Positions 32,827-42,939 of a stretch of DNA of 64,000 nucleotides are shown here, piece after piece. The position numbers were made by a program, and so were the translations under genes. The stretch comes from a marine gamma proteobacterium HTCC2148. GTDB lineage: Bacteria > Pseudomonadota > Gammaproteobacteria > Pseudomonadales > Halieaceae. The number at the start of each line of letters is the position of its first letter. Positions within the stretch are counted from its first letter, which is position 1. Below the pieces are notes generated by a model. The model did not search any database. It was not told the origin of the DNA and saw nothing but the letters and a program-made list of their open reading frames with translations. The DNA lies in assembly GCA_000156295.1 (NCBI GenBank), contig DS999223.1, positions 323,447-387,446 of the forward strand, written 5' to 3'.

Positions 32827-35022
32827 CTATTCTTTCTCACTCACATTTGCCGCGTAATGCGTTTTTTTCAGCACCAGGGCATCGACTAGAACGTTGCCTG
32901 CTTCCGTCAGCAAGACATCCGGGGTTTCGTCTTCATCCGAGTCCGCAGTTTCACTAGCGGTGTCTTCACTGCTATCGCTGACATCAGCAACCGTGTCATC
33001 GTTTTGCTCAGCGACCTCTGCAACTTCATCCGTCTCTCCCTGTTCTACCGCTTCTTCCTCTTCGTCCAAAGAGGTGAGCGGTGCTTCGCCTTTGGCGACA
33101 CGCCGCTTGTTTTCAATAGCCAGCGCCTTACTTTCCTGGGACTCCCGCAGGGCGATACGCTTCTCCTCGTTCAGAGGTAGCTGTTCCAGCTTGCGAGTCT
33201 GGGTTGCCATGGCAATCTGGTCTTCGAGGTAAACAAAGTCGGGGTTAGCTTCGCTGCGCTCCTCGTACAGATTAGTTATCAGGGGTAGCACCGAACTGAG
33301 GTCGTCATAGCGTCTATGACGCACCGAATTAATCTGGTCCCAGTTAAGGGCATGATCCAGTGAGCTTTCACCTATTTCTTCAGTGTCGAACAGGGAGGGA
33401 AACGCTAGATCCGGAACGACACCGCGATGCTGCGTGCTGTCGCCAGAGATTCGGTAAAATTTACTCTCAGTAATTTTCAGCTGCCCTTCGGTCAGAGGGG
33501 ACAGGGTTTGCACAGTTCCCTTGCCGAACGAGCGGTCACCAACAATAATCCCTCGTTCATAGTCCTGAATAGCGCCGGCAAAAATTTCCGAAGCAGAGGC
33601 GCTCAGGCGGTTGATCAGCACGACCAAGGGCCCTTCGTAATAGTCGCTCTTCAGGCGTTTACCGTCTCGCCATACACGGCGAGACGAATGTCGGATCTGA
33701 ACGGTAGGGCCATATTCGATAAACAGGCCCGTGAGTTCATTGGCTTCTTGCAAGGAGCCACCACCATTGTTGCGAAGATCAACCACCAGGCCATCTACGC
33801 CCTCGTCCTGCAGTTCCTGCAACAGCTTTTTAACGTCACGAGTAGTGCTCTTGTAGTCCTTGTCGCCCCGACGCATCGCTTCGAAATCAATATAAAAGGC
33901 GGGAATATCAATCACGCCGACCTTGATCGTATCGTCGCCATTGGGTATCTCAAGAATCTCTTTCTGGGCAGACTGTTCCTCCAGCTTTACCTCATTGCGC
34001 ACAATTGTGATGGTCTTGCGCTCGTCAGTAGACTTGGATTTTCCGGGGATAACCTGCAGTCGCACGGTTGAGTCCTTGGGGCCACGTATCAGCTGAACAA
34101 CCTCATCGAGGCGCCAGCCAATCACATCCTCAATATCACCTTCGTCGCCCTGGCCGACGCCAACGATTTTGTCGGAGGGTTCCAGGTCGCCTTGCTTATC
34201 GGCAGGACCCTTGGGCACCAGACGTGCGACCTTGGTGTATTCGTCTTCCGCTTGCAGTACTGCACCAATACCCTCTAGCGAAAGGCTCATGTTGATATTA
34301 AAGTTCTCAGAGCGACGCGGCGAAAAATAATTGGTGTGCGGATCGTAAAGCTCAGTCAGGGCATTCGCGTAAATTTGGAACACATCCTGATGGTTGTATT
34401 GCTCTACCCGCTTCAGCTGGTTGGTGTAACGGCGATTCAGGGTCTCAGGTATTTCTTCCGCTGACTTTTCCGCGAGCCTTAGACTGAGTACCTGATTTTT
34501 CAGGTGTTTACGCCAGCGCTCGTCCAGTTCTGGCTGTGCCGTTGCCCAGTCGCGGTCGTCTGTGTCGAGTTCATAGTACTCGTCTACCGTAAAATCCATG
34601 GCCGCAATGATTTCGGGCAGGTTCTCATTGATAGACTCAAGTCGAGTGCGCAGACGTTCCTGGAATCGATTGAATATAGCGAATCCAGCGTCCAGATTGC
34701 CCTCGGGCAACTGATCGTCCATAACGGTACGATACTGCTGAAACTCCTTAATATCGGCAGCGGTTAAAAACATTTTACTGCCGTCCAGACTGTCGATATA
34801 GGCATCCAGGTGCTGGGATGACAACTCATCGGTATACGCCTGTTTGGAGTAGTGGCGTTCCTCAAGTTGTTCAACCAGCTCTACGACGGTTTCCCGCTGT
34901 ATATCGGTGTATTCAATGGCTGCAGCAGACGGGAGAGTGAAACTGCCGAAGATGAAGCTTGCTGACAGTGCCAGGCCAAGCGTCTTAAAGGAGGGACAAG
35001 GGCTCAAAATTTTATTTACCAC
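32827..35022 (-). CDS. prc: Tail-specific periplasmic protease Prc (Tsp)
   Basis: C-terminal processing serine protease of the periplasm. Signal peptide, then a long helical N domain (from IEYTDIQRETVVELVEQLEE), a PDZ domain (EGIGAVLQAEDEYTKVARLV), the S41 protease core with DLRNNGGGSLQEAN, catalytic Ser in SASASEIFAGAIQDY and Lys in FGKGTVQTL, and a C-terminal acidic tail rich in Glu and Asp (about the last 70 residues), which is unusual. The start is uncertain: the frame runs to a TTG at 35073. A GTG at 35022 gives a better signal peptide (MVNKILSPCPSFKTLGLALS). No ribosome binding site decides between them. Confidence 0.93.
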   Translation of the reverse strand: MVNKILSPCPSFKTLGLALSASFIFGSFTLPSAAAIEYTDIQRETVVELVEQLEERHYSKQAYTDELSSQHLDAYIDSLDGSKMFLTAADIKEFQQYRTVMDDQLPEGNLDAGFAIFNRFQERLRTRLESINENLPEIIAAMDFTVDEYYELDTDDRDWATAQPELDERWRKHLKNQVLSLRLAEKSAEEIPETLNRRYTNQLKRVEQYNHQDVFQIYANALTELYDPHTNYFSPRRSENFNINMSLSLEGIGAVLQAEDEYTKVARLVPKGPADKQGDLEPSDKIVGVGQGDEGDIEDVIGWRLDEVVQLIRGPKDSTVRLQVIPGKSKSTDERKTITIVRNEVKLEEQSAQKEILEIPNGDDTIKVGVIDIPAFYIDFEAMRRGDKDYKSTTRDVKKLLQELQDEGVDGLVVDLRNNGGGSLQEANELTGLFIEYGPTVQIRHSSRRVWRDGKRLKSDYYEGPLVVLINRLSASASEIFAGAIQDYERGIIVGDRSFGKGTVQTLSPLTEGQLKITESKFYRISGDSTQHRGVVPDLAFPSLFDTEEIGESSLDHALNWDQINSVRHRRYDDLSSVLPLITNLYEERSEANPDFVYLEDQIAMATQTRKLEQLPLNEEKRIALRESQESKALAIENKRRVAKGEAPLTSLDEEEEAVEQGETDEVAEVAEQNDDTVADVSDSSEDTASETADSDEDETPDVLLTEAGNVLVDALVLKKTHYAANVSEKE

Positions 35023-35193
35023 CAGGTTATAAAAAGCAATCGCTAAGTGTACCCTTGCGAGCCTCTGGTTCAAGCTGGCAGTGGGCTTTTACTACGATTA
35101 AGACTAGCGTAAAAAGTTCAAGTTTGCTGCGGGTTTAACCTTTCTGACCAGTATTTACGGGCTATAGCGACCATCAAGGGCTAGACTATCGGC

Positions 35194-36585
35194 ATGCATC
35201 CGTGGTTTTTCCCATTTTTCAGCCTTTTTCTCGGTTCCGCGATCTGGCTATCACCCGTGCCCGATGGGCTTTCCACCGACGCGTGGCAGTTATTTGCCAT
35301 CTTCGCTGCTACGATTTTCGCTGTTGTTTCGGGTGCCGCCTCCATCTTCTTGGCCGCTATCGTGGCCTTGGCGGTCGCCATACTCAGTGGAACGCTCGAT
35401 GCCGAGCGCGCCTACAGTGGATTTAGCGAGGGTTTTATTCTGTTAATTGTCGCGGCTTTTCTGGTGGGGAAGGGGGTCGTTAATTCGGGCCTGGGAGAGC
35501 GCATAGGACTCTTGTTGGTTCGGAGTTTTGGAAAATCTTCCCTTGGGCTCGCTTACAGCATGATTGCGACAGACGCATTAATTGCTCCCGCATTTCCGAG
35601 TAATACCGCACGCTCTGGCGTGCTTTTCCCGATCGTTTATTCACTGGCGAGCAATAACGGCTCTAAACCCTGGGAAGCGTCGCGTAGCGAGCTGGGGGCC
35701 TATCTGACGATGTGCTCAATGACCGGTCTGGGATTGTCTTCGGCGCTTTGGCTAACGGCAATGGCGGCCAACCCGGTAGGCGTGGCTTTGCTGGCTCAGC
35801 GAGGTGTGACACTTGATTTTGGTAGTTGGTTGCTGGCATCGAGCGTGCCTACTGTGAGCGCCATGCTACTGGTACCCTGGTTTTTGTATCGAGTGTTCCC
35901 TCCAGGACGACGAACCACCCCAGAAGCTCCCGAGCAAGCAGCTGCCAGCCTCGCTCAGTTAGGGGCATTAAGCCGCAAGGAATGGATAACCCTTGCCACG
36001 TTTGTCGGCATGGTGCTCGGGTGGGCGCTATCAGGGGCGCTGTCGCTGGACGCCACTGCGATCGCTTTTCTTGGACTCGCAATTTTAATGACAGGCGGTG
36101 TTTTTACGCTGGACGATATCAAGTCCTCTGGTGATGCCCTGGAAACGTTGATTTGGTTCGCGATCCTGTACACGATCAGCACCGAATTGGACCACCTGGG
36201 CTTCATGCAATACGTGGGTGACATTATGGGCAGTTGGGTGAATGGGTTTAGCTGGCCTATGACCTATGCCCTGTTACTCATCAGTTATGTCCTTATTCAT
36301 TATTTATTCGTCAGCCAAACTGCCCATTTACTCGCTTTGTTCGGAGTATTCGTCGGCATATCGCAGCCCGATGTTCCCCTGCACCTGATGGGCATGATGT
36401 TGCTGCTAGCGACCAACTTTTTTTCGGTCATGACACCCCAGGCGTCCAGTGCCAATGTCATTTTTGCCGGCAGTGGCTACCTGACTGGACGCGAGATTTA
36501 TCGCAACGGCGGACTGGTAACGCTCGCGTGCCTGATGGTCTATTTATTTATTGGTACGCCGTGGATATTGTTTGTACTGGGCTGA
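35194..36585 (+). CDS. DASS-family anion/sodium symporter (dicarboxylate or sulfate type)
   Basis: Polytopic inner-membrane carrier of 463 residues with about 11-12 hydrophobic segments. Family marks are the early WQLFAIFAATIFAVVSGAA, the TDALIAPAFPSNTARSGVLF segment (substrate/sodium loop with SNT-like motif) and the late ATNFFSVMTPQASSANVIF, which fit the 2-oxoglutarate/malate translocator branch of DASS (SLC13-like). The substrate is not certain; dicarboxylates are the most likely. Divergent from prc, followed after 84 bases by the gamma-glutamyltransferase gene. Confidence 0.88.
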   Translation: MHPWFFPFFSLFLGSAIWLSPVPDGLSTDAWQLFAIFAATIFAVVSGAASIFLAAIVALAVAILSGTLDAERAYSGFSEGFILLIVAAFLVGKGVVNSGLGERIGLLLVRSFGKSSLGLAYSMIATDALIAPAFPSNTARSGVLFPIVYSLASNNGSKPWEASRSELGAYLTMCSMTGLGLSSALWLTAMAANPVGVALLAQRGVTLDFGSWLLASSVPTVSAMLLVPWFLYRVFPPGRRTTPEAPEQAAASLAQLGALSRKEWITLATFVGMVLGWALSGALSLDATAIAFLGLAILMTGGVFTLDDIKSSGDALETLIWFAILYTISTELDHLGFMQYVGDIMGSWVNGFSWPMTYALLLISYVLIHYLFVSQTAHLLALFGVFVGISQPDVPLHLMGMMLLLATNFFSVMTPQASSANVIFAGSGYLTGREIYRNGGLVTLACLMVYLFIGTPWILFVLG

Positions 36586-36669
36586 GTCACCCACTGGCCT
36601 TTAAACAAGGTTCGCAGAGGCCTCAGTAAATGTTTTAATAGCCGGCCGTTCAGTCTGCTCGAGACCTAC

Positions 36670-38439
36670 ATGACCTTATTTCGCTACCTGACCGCAGTTT
36701 CTCTGTGCGCTGTCCTGCTAATCACTGGTTCCGCCTGTTCCGGGTCTGGCAATATCGCTGATATTGGCGTCGCTGAGCGTGTTTGGGATAAGGGAGCAAT
36801 GGTCACTGCTGCGAACCCTCATGCTGTTGCGGCAGGTGCGCAGATGCTGCGCCGGGGCGGACATGCGGTGGACGCCGCTATTGCTGCTCATGCTGTGCTA
36901 GGGCTGGTGGAACCGCAAAGCTCTGGCATAGGCGGTGGCGCGTTTATGCTGATTTACCAGCACGACACAGATAGCTTGTTATTCCACGACGGTAGGGAGA
37001 CCGCGCCTGCTGCCGTTACGCCTGATATGTTCATGCGTGGAAATGAGACGATGGGTTTTATCGAAGCCTGGCAGAGTGGTATTGCAATCGGCGTTCCAGG
37101 CACCATCGCACTCTACGAGGACACCCACAAGAAATATGGCAAGCTACCCTGGGCCGAGTTGTTTGAGCCGGCTATCACGCTTGCTACTAATGGATTCGAG
37201 GTGTCACCTCGCATGGCGGGTTTTTTACCTCGGGTAGGCAAGATGGGCCGGCTGGATGAAGACCCCGGCTCTGCGGCATATTTTTTTCCTGACGGTGAAC
37301 CATTGCAGGTGGGGCACCTGTTGAAAAATCCGCAATATGCCGCCACTTTGAATAGAATCGCGCAAGAGGGCAGGGACGCGTTTTATACCGGTCAAATCGC
37401 ACAAGCGATAGTCGCAGCGGCGCGGGCTGAACCCAATCCGGGTACCCTGAGTCTTGACGATATTGCCAATTACAAAACAGCGGAGCGAGCCGCTGTTTGT
37501 GGCCCGTTCAAACGTATTCGTATTTGTGGCGCCACACCACCGTCATCCGCAGCGACTCAGATTATGATGATGGGCATGTACGAGCACTTATCGGCAGGGA
37601 TGAGTGAACGAGACGACAAAATAGCTGCCTTTGTTGATGCACAGCGCATGGCCTATGCCGACCGCGATCACTTTTTTGGCGATCCCGATGCAGTTGATAT
37701 TCCGCTAAAAGAGTTGATCAGTCCCGCATATCTGCAACATCGCGCGGCCAATCCTTTTGCACCGGGCGATGCGCCGATGCACGGGGATCCCGCGCGTTTT
37801 TCCGACAACAAGGAATCACTGTCAATCTGGTCACCAGACACCACTGCTGAAGTTCCCGGCACTTCACACCTCTCAATCATCGACGCCCAAGGCAATGCGG
37901 TCTCCATGACGGCGACGGTAGAGGCACCCTTTGGTTCGTCTCGCTGGGTTGCCGGGTTCTTACTAAACAACCAGATGACCGATTTTGCCAAGGAGTACCT
38001 CCCAGGCAGCAAACCCCAGGTGAATGCCATTGCGCCGGGCAAACGACCGCGCTCTTCCATGTCACCGACAATCGCCTTTGATCAGCAAGGGGAGCTGTTA
38101 ATGGTGACCGGTTCCCCAGGGGGTAACAACATTCCCGCGTATGTCTTTAAGTCATTGGCTGCGGTGCTTGATTGGGGAATGACTCCATCGCAGGCAGTGA
38201 CCTTTCCCAATATTATTGCCAGGGGGACAGACGTCAGGGTCGAGGTTAATGTGCCCCCAGGTCAGGATATAGCCAATAATTTAAAAGCCAGGGGTTACCG
38301 TGTGCAGGAACGCAATGGAGAAAATTCCGGTTTGCATATGATTTTGGTTACCAAGCATGCCCTGACCGGGGCCGCGGATCCACGCAGGGAGGGCACTGTT
38401 GAGTATTTGCCTGGTCCGACTGCCTTACAAGATCATTAG
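36670..38439 (+). CDS. ggt: Gamma-glutamyltransferase, predicted lipoprotein
   Basis: Cleaves gamma-glutamyl bonds of glutathione and related peptides and matures by self-cleavage. The N-terminus is a lipoprotein signal with lipobox TGSAC, C23 being the lipidated residue. Substrate and fold segments: ANPHAVAAGAQMLRRGGHAV, GLVEPQSSGIGGGAFML (with the conserved Arg nearby in DGRETAPAA). T398 in PGTSHLSIID is the predicted nucleophile and new N-terminus of the small subunit; RSSMSPTIAF and SPGGNNIPAYV complete the active site. 589 residues. Its last four bases overlap the convergent AKR gene. Confidence 0.94.
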   Translation: MTLFRYLTAVSLCAVLLITGSACSGSGNIADIGVAERVWDKGAMVTAANPHAVAAGAQMLRRGGHAVDAAIAAHAVLGLVEPQSSGIGGGAFMLIYQHDTDSLLFHDGRETAPAAVTPDMFMRGNETMGFIEAWQSGIAIGVPGTIALYEDTHKKYGKLPWAELFEPAITLATNGFEVSPRMAGFLPRVGKMGRLDEDPGSAAYFFPDGEPLQVGHLLKNPQYAATLNRIAQEGRDAFYTGQIAQAIVAAARAEPNPGTLSLDDIANYKTAERAAVCGPFKRIRICGATPPSSAATQIMMMGMYEHLSAGMSERDDKIAAFVDAQRMAYADRDHFFGDPDAVDIPLKELISPAYLQHRAANPFAPGDAPMHGDPARFSDNKESLSIWSPDTTAEVPGTSHLSIIDAQGNAVSMTATVEAPFGSSRWVAGFLLNNQMTDFAKEYLPGSKPQVNAIAPGKRPRSSMSPTIAFDQQGELLMVTGSPGGNNIPAYVFKSLAAVLDWGMTPSQAVTFPNIIARGTDVRVEVNVPPGQDIANNLKARGYRVQERNGENSGLHMILVTKHALTGAADPRREGTVEYLPGPTALQDH

Positions 38440-39407
38440 GAAACGGCATTTAACTGCGCCAATGTTTCATCCGTGAGCAAAGGCCGGGCCTCTAGTGCTT
38501 TCAGATTCTCCTGTAATTGCTCAAGGCGTGAAGCGCCAAGGATGACAGTGGAGACATTCGGGTTGTGCAGGCACCAGGCGATAGCAAGTTTAGGCAATGA
38601 GGTTCCCAGCTCCAGAGCGATTGGCAGCAGCTTTGCTACTTTTTGCATACGCTCCTGTCCGCGCTCGGATTCAACCATATGTTCACGCAGCCATTCGTAG
38701 CCTGGCAGTGAAGCACGACTGTCTTCAGGAACGCCCTCAAGATATTTTCCGGTGAGTGCGCCGGATGCAAGTGGCGACCAGATCGTGGTGCCCAGTCCGT
38801 ACTTTTCATACAGCGGAGCGTACTCCACCTCGAAGCGTTCCCGATCCAACAGGTTGTATTGTGGCTGCTCCATGCTGGGAGGCGTCAGATGGTTTTTCTT
38901 GGCAAACTTATAGGCCTGGGTAATTTCTTCTGCGGTCCACTCCGAGGTGCCCCAATACAGAATTTTTCCCTGAGTGACCAGGTTGTGCATCGCCCATACC
39001 GTTTCTCCAATGGGAGTATGTGGGTCAGCACGATGACAGAAATACAGGTCCAGGTAATCCACCTGCAGGCGTTCCAATGCCTGATGGCAAGCCTCGGTCA
39101 CATGCTTCCTGCTCAGTCCCTGCTGGGTGGGCAGGGGAGCGCTCTGGCAACCGAAAAATACCTTGGAGGAGACGCAGTAACTGTCGCGCGGTCGGCCCAG
39201 CGTTTTCAGCGCTTTGCCCATGACAATCTCTGATTGGCCCGCCTCGTAGCCTTCAGCGTTGTCAAAGAAGTTAATGCCCGCATCAAAGCAGGTACCAAAC
39301 ATGTGCTCTGCCAGCTTATGGTCTACCTGCTTGTTGAAAGTGACCCATGAACCAAAGGACAGTTCAGAGACCCGAAGGCCAGATGCGCCGAGATTACGGT
39401 ATTCCAT
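38436..39407 (-). CDS. Aldo/keto reductase, Kv-beta-like
   Basis: NADP-dependent aldo/keto reductase of 323 residues, closest to the potassium-channel beta-subunit (AKR6)/YghZ-like branch: MEYRNLGASGLRVSELSFGS, INFFDNAEGYEAGQSEIVMG, LQVDYLDLYFCHRADP, and the late VILGASRLEQLQENL. The tetrad Asp, Tyr, Lys (SSKVFFG) and His is visible. The natural substrate is unknown. It is downstream of an SDR gene in the same direction (84-base gap). Confidence 0.9.
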   Translation of the reverse strand: MEYRNLGASGLRVSELSFGSWVTFNKQVDHKLAEHMFGTCFDAGINFFDNAEGYEAGQSEIVMGKALKTLGRPRDSYCVSSKVFFGCQSAPLPTQQGLSRKHVTEACHQALERLQVDYLDLYFCHRADPHTPIGETVWAMHNLVTQGKILYWGTSEWTAEEITQAYKFAKKNHLTPPSMEQPQYNLLDRERFEVEYAPLYEKYGLGTTIWSPLASGALTGKYLEGVPEDSRASLPGYEWLREHMVESERGQERMQKVAKLLPIALELGTSLPKLAIAWCLHNPNVSTVILGASRLEQLQENLKALEARPLLTDETLAQLNAVS

Positions 39408-39491
39408 GTTGACTCCACTAACGAGAGGGGTTGTTTACGATGCGTCGCCCACTCTACAGCACTCGTTGTCGGCTTTTCCACTCTCAGTGCG

Positions 39492-40247
39492 TCAGCTTGC
39501 TCCACCGTCGATGCGAATGTTCTGACCGTTGATAAAGCCTGCGCGGCGGCTGCACAGAAAAGCGATCATATCTGCAACTTCCTCCCGCTCTGCGATCCTG
39601 CCGCAGGGGTTGGGAAAATCCCTCTCAACAATCAGTTTTTCTACTTCCTGCCACTGTGCGCTGCGACCGAGTTTCCGCGCCAACCGCGTATACCCGGCTT
39701 CAACTTGCTCAGTGCGAATCAGCCCTGGGGAGACTGTGTTGACAGTAATGCCCGTCCCGGCCAGCTCCTGCGCAAGGCTGGCGCCCATGACTGCCAATGC
39801 ACTCTTGGCTGCGTAGTAGGCTGGTCTGGCAGCCGAGGGTTTAAACGTACCGGCTGTACCCAAATTGACTATTCGTCCCCAGCCACTGTCCTTCATACCA
39901 TCAACCAGGCCGGAAGCCATGCGCAGTGCCGACAGTGTGTTGATCTGATAAAGCGACAACCAGGTTGCGGTGTCAGCATCTGTCCAGCGATGATTATCCG
40001 TCGTGCCGTAGTTATTGACTAAAATGTCGACAGAACAATCAAGCGCTGCAACTTGCTCCAGTACTTGTGCAGAGCCTTCCTCAGTGGTGATATCGCCGAC
40101 AACCGCCATTGGCATAGGAGGCGCTTCGTCGTTGCCGTGATAGATGACCTGAGCCCCTTCAGCACTGAGTACATCGGCAATGACTTTGCCCGTGCGACTA
40201 TCACTGCCGGTCACCAGCGCGGTTTTATTTCTCAACTGCAGATCCAA
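39492..40247 (-). CDS. Short-chain dehydrogenase/reductase
   Basis: Classical SDR of 251 residues. The cofactor motif is an altered glycine motif, VTGSDSRTGKVIADVL, and VNNYGTT replaces the usual NNAG. The catalytic Ser is in the LGTAGTFKPSA region and Y-x-x-x-K reads YYAAK. The C-terminus ends with the family NGQNIRIDGG. It is probably an oxidoreductase of the FabG-like group; substrate unknown. It may share a transcript with the downstream aldo/keto reductase. Confidence 0.88.
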   Translation of the reverse strand: MDLQLRNKTALVTGSDSRTGKVIADVLSAEGAQVIYHGNDEAPPMPMAVVGDITTEEGSAQVLEQVAALDCSVDILVNNYGTTDNHRWTDADTATWLSLYQINTLSALRMASGLVDGMKDSGWGRIVNLGTAGTFKPSAARPAYYAAKSALAVMGASLAQELAGTGITVNTVSPGLIRTEQVEAGYTRLARKLGRSAQWQEVEKLIVERDFPNPCGRIAEREEVADMIAFLCSRRAGFINGQNIRIDGGAS

Positions 40248-40310
40248 AGAATCACCTCTTGGCTTTCGTTAGCACTCGTTACCAGCTAAGGCGCAGGGGC
40301 CGGCGTTTTC

Positions 40311-41600
40311 CTAACCGTTGCGCCTATTGCCGCCGCCTGAATGGGCACGGGACCCGCCGTTATTGCCGGAGCGCCCACGACCGCGAGAGCCGCCGCCATT
40401 GTTGCGATGACCGCCCGAGCTTCTTCCCCCGCGCCCGTTTTGGATAGGCTCTGCTTTTATACTGGGATCCACATCGTAGCCCGGGAGATTGACCTTCTCG
40501 ATGCTCGTGCCGAGTAGTTTTTCAATATCGCTAAGTAGCTTGAGCTCATCGACACAAACCAGTGAGACCGCGTGGCCTTCCTGTCCAGCTCGGGCGGTAC
40601 GGCCAATGCGATGCACGTAGTCCTCTGCGACATTTGGCAATTCAAAGTTAACCACGTGAGGTAGCTTATCGATATCGATACCGCGGGCGGCGATATCTGT
40701 GGCAACCAGCACCCTGACAGAGCCCTGTTTGAAGTTTGCCAGCGCCTTGGTCCGCGCACCTTGTGACTTGTTGCCGTGAATAGCCGCTGAGGTGATGCCA
40801 TCCTTACCAAGCTGCTCGGAAAGTTTATTCGCTCCGTGCTTTGTTCTGGTAAAAACCAATACTTGCTGCCAGTTCTCTTCGCCAATTTTCTGGGAAAGTA
40901 ATTCTCGCTTTCGTTTTTTATCCACCGGATAAACGATCTGGCTGACCAATTCTGCTGCGGTATTCTGTGGAGTGACTTGAATCTCTGTGGGCTGGTGCAG
41001 GAATTCTGCTGCCAATGATTTAATCTCTTTTGAGAATGTGGCGGAAAATAGCAGCGTCTGGCGCTTTTTGGGAATGGCATTCAATACTTTGCGAATATCA
41101 CGTATGAATCCCATATCAAGCATGCGATCAGCTTCGTCGAGCACCAATACCTCTACCTTAGAAAGGTCAATACTGCGCTGCTGTAAATGATCAAGAAGTC
41201 TGCCCGGGGTAGCTACAACGACATCTACGCCCTTAATTAACTTCTGCTTCTGTGGATTGATACTCACCCCACCGAAAATTACCGCGGAACGAAAGGGCAG
41301 GAATCTGCCGTAGTCTCGCACGCTCTCATGCACCTGCGCCGCCAGTTCACGGGTAGGTGTAAGCACAAGGACTCTTGGGTGGCGCTTTTGTCCCTCTGCG
41401 TGGCTGCTCTGAAGTCGCTGTAAAACGGGCAGGGTGAAGCCTGCCGTCTTCCCTGTACCCGTCTGGGCTCCAGCGAGTACATCCTTGCCTTTCAGTACTA
41501 GTGGTATAGCTTGCTGCTGTATAGGGGTAGCTTCATCGTAACCCTGTGTTTCAACCGCACGCAGCAGTTCGGCCGATAGGCCGAGATCTTTAAATAACAT
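40311..41600 (-). CDS. rhlE: DEAD-box RNA helicase RhlE
   Basis: ATP-dependent RNA helicase for ribosome assembly and RNA turnover. Motifs in order: Q motif with [10 protein letters not shown], Walker [50 protein letters not shown] and [10 protein letters not shown]. The C-terminus is a Gly/Arg/Asn-rich tail of about 45 residues ([12 protein letters not shown]) typical of RhlE. The ATG at 41600 ([13 protein letters not shown]) is the family start, with AGGAG 11 bases upstream; the frame to 41651 is not supported. 429 residues. Confidence 0.94.
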   Translation of the reverse strand: MLFKDLGLSAELLRAVETQGYDEATPIQQQAIPLVLKGKDVLAGAQTGTGKTAGFTLPVLQRLQSSHAEGQKRHPRVLVLTPTRELAAQVHESVRDYGRFLPFRSAVIFGGVSINPQKQKLIKGVDVVVATPGRLLDHLQQRSIDLSKVEVLVLDEADRMLDMGFIRDIRKVLNAIPKKRQTLLFSATFSKEIKSLAAEFLHQPTEIQVTPQNTAAELVSQIVYPVDKKRKRELLSQKIGEENWQQVLVFTRTKHGANKLSEQLGKDGITSAAIHGNKSQGARTKALANFKQGSVRVLVATDIAARGIDIDKLPHVVNFELPNVAEDYVHRIGRTARAGQEGHAVSLVCVDELKLLSDIEKLLGTSIEKVNLPGYDVDPSIKAEPIQNGRGGRSSGGHRNNGGGSRGRGRSGNNGGSRAHSGGGNRRNG

Positions 41601-41945
41601 CTCGTGTAATGCTCCTGAGGCTCTATGTGAGCGCGCCTGACCAAAACGCAAAAACGTATTCGCGAGTGGTTCGGTCCAGGCTTGGAATTTTCTATGGTAT
41701 CAAGCGTCACGGGATGTGATGCTGATGTTTGGCGCAGACCGATGTGCGCCAGGACGGCGCGGACTATACCAGAGCTCAGCCCAAAAGATAGGCAAGTTTT
41801 ACTGGCAACTTACGTTATAGCTAAAGAATGCCAGAGAAACTTCGGTCTTTTATGAAGAGAGTCGAGTAAACTCCCGCGCTTGCTGAGCTGAGACACTGTT
41901 TTGACTCAGCTAAACGTCAGGCCCACCCACTCACGGAATACTGCA
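41601..41945. other. Intergenic region between rhlE and the SEC-C gene
   Basis: 345 bases without a supported gene, between divergent genes. It must hold the rhlE promoter and leader and the promoter of the SEC-C protein. An inverted repeat AGCTGAG/CTCAGCT with a 12-base loop lies at 41886-41911, 35 bases before the SEC-C gene start. No recognisable RNA family or clear promoter hexamers were found. Confidence 0.5.
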
Positions 41946-42287
41946 ATGTCGGACAAATTTTTCTTCAAAGGCCGCCAGAATGCTCGACTGGACCACAAGC
42001 AATCTGGCTACACTGAAAAAGGTGCGCTCAAGACCGGGAGCAAAAAATACCCGTTGCAGTTAACTGTAGGGTCAGAGCAGCGCAAGGCAGAGGTAGCAGC
42101 ACTCGTTGCCGAACATGCACTTTTTGCAGACATTCAGATCAACGAGGAAGCGGAAGAGCAAGAGAACATTGCTGAACTCATGGCACTGGTCAATCGAACG
42201 GACACTGTGAGCGTCAGCAAAACGCCCAATCGTAATGAACCCTGTTCTTGCGGCAGCGGCAAAAAATACAAGAAGTGCTGTGGCTAA
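41946..42287 (+). CDS. SEC-C motif metal-binding protein (PBPRA1643 family)
   Basis: 113-residue protein ending in a SEC-C zinc motif: NEPCSCGSGKKYKKCCG, with the C-x-C-x8-C-C ligand pattern. The N-terminal part MSDKFFFKGRQNARLDHKQS matches the PBPRA1643-type family, whose function is not known; the SEC-C motif suggests contact with protein or the ribosome, by analogy with SecA. The ATG at 41946 has CGGAA about eight bases upstream; the frame extends to 41901 without family similarity. Convergent with the YkgJ-like gene. Confidence 0.85.
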   Translation: MSDKFFFKGRQNARLDHKQSGYTEKGALKTGSKKYPLQLTVGSEQRKAEVAALVAEHALFADIQINEEAEEQENIAELMALVNRTDTVSVSKTPNRNEPCSCGSGKKYKKCCG

Positions 42288-42314
42288 TGGATCGTTTATT
42301 GCGGCATCAATGGG

Positions 42315-42713
42315 TCAGGAAAGTGGGGGTCTACTCTCAGCCATAAGGCGATCCAGCTCTCGCTGCGCCGCTTTAGGTGCATCCAGGTCATGTAATTCAA
42401 TCATTTCACAACCGTCGCGCACCATTTCATCAATTGACGTAGGGTAGTGCCTGCAGTCCTCAGGGCGCTCCTGATAGATACCACAGGAATATTTAAGATC
42501 AGCACCATCGACGCTGGCAGGCTCTGCCTCCAGCCACGGGCAACGCTTGAGTCGCTCGCCGCTGACAGGATCCATCCAAATTTCACCATTTGCCACATAT
42601 TGTGCGATGTCTGGCCTGAATTGCTCCCAATCCTCAATCTCCAGCGCGCTGGCAGACAAGCCTCCGTCACTGTAGGCGATACAACATTTGCCACATTGAT
42701 TGCATTCGCGCAT
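42315..42713 (-). CDS. YkgJ-family cysteine-cluster protein
   Basis: Small protein with a cysteine cluster that probably binds zinc or an iron-sulfur centre. The N-terminal cluster is MRECNQCGKCC, with further conserved positions in RCPWLE, YSCGIYQERPEDCRHYP. 132 residues from the ATG at 42713, which has GGGGGT nine bases upstream; an in-frame ATG at 42740 is the alternative. The family has no firm function. It ends 27 bases from the convergent SEC-C gene. Confidence 0.85.
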   Translation of the reverse strand: MRECNQCGKCCIAYSDGGLSASALEIEDWEQFRPDIAQYVANGEIWMDPVSGERLKRCPWLEAEPASVDGADLKYSCGIYQERPEDCRHYPTSIDEMVRDGCEMIELHDLDAPKAAQRELDRLMAESRPPLS

Positions 42714-42939
42714 CGAATTTTTACCCCCAGTGCTTGGCATTATTCGCGTTTCTTCAAAAATTTGCAGGACATCACAGCCCAGTTAGTTGCCAGCTAAATC
42801 CTGCCAACAGGTGGACCCATCCCTCATTAACCCCCCAGCGCCCCTTGCTTGCATGGGGAAGGCTGGGTAAAGTCTCGCGTCACTTAATCACTTCGACAAC
42901 AGGCTGGCAATTAAGTCAGCCACTTATAAGGATATCACC

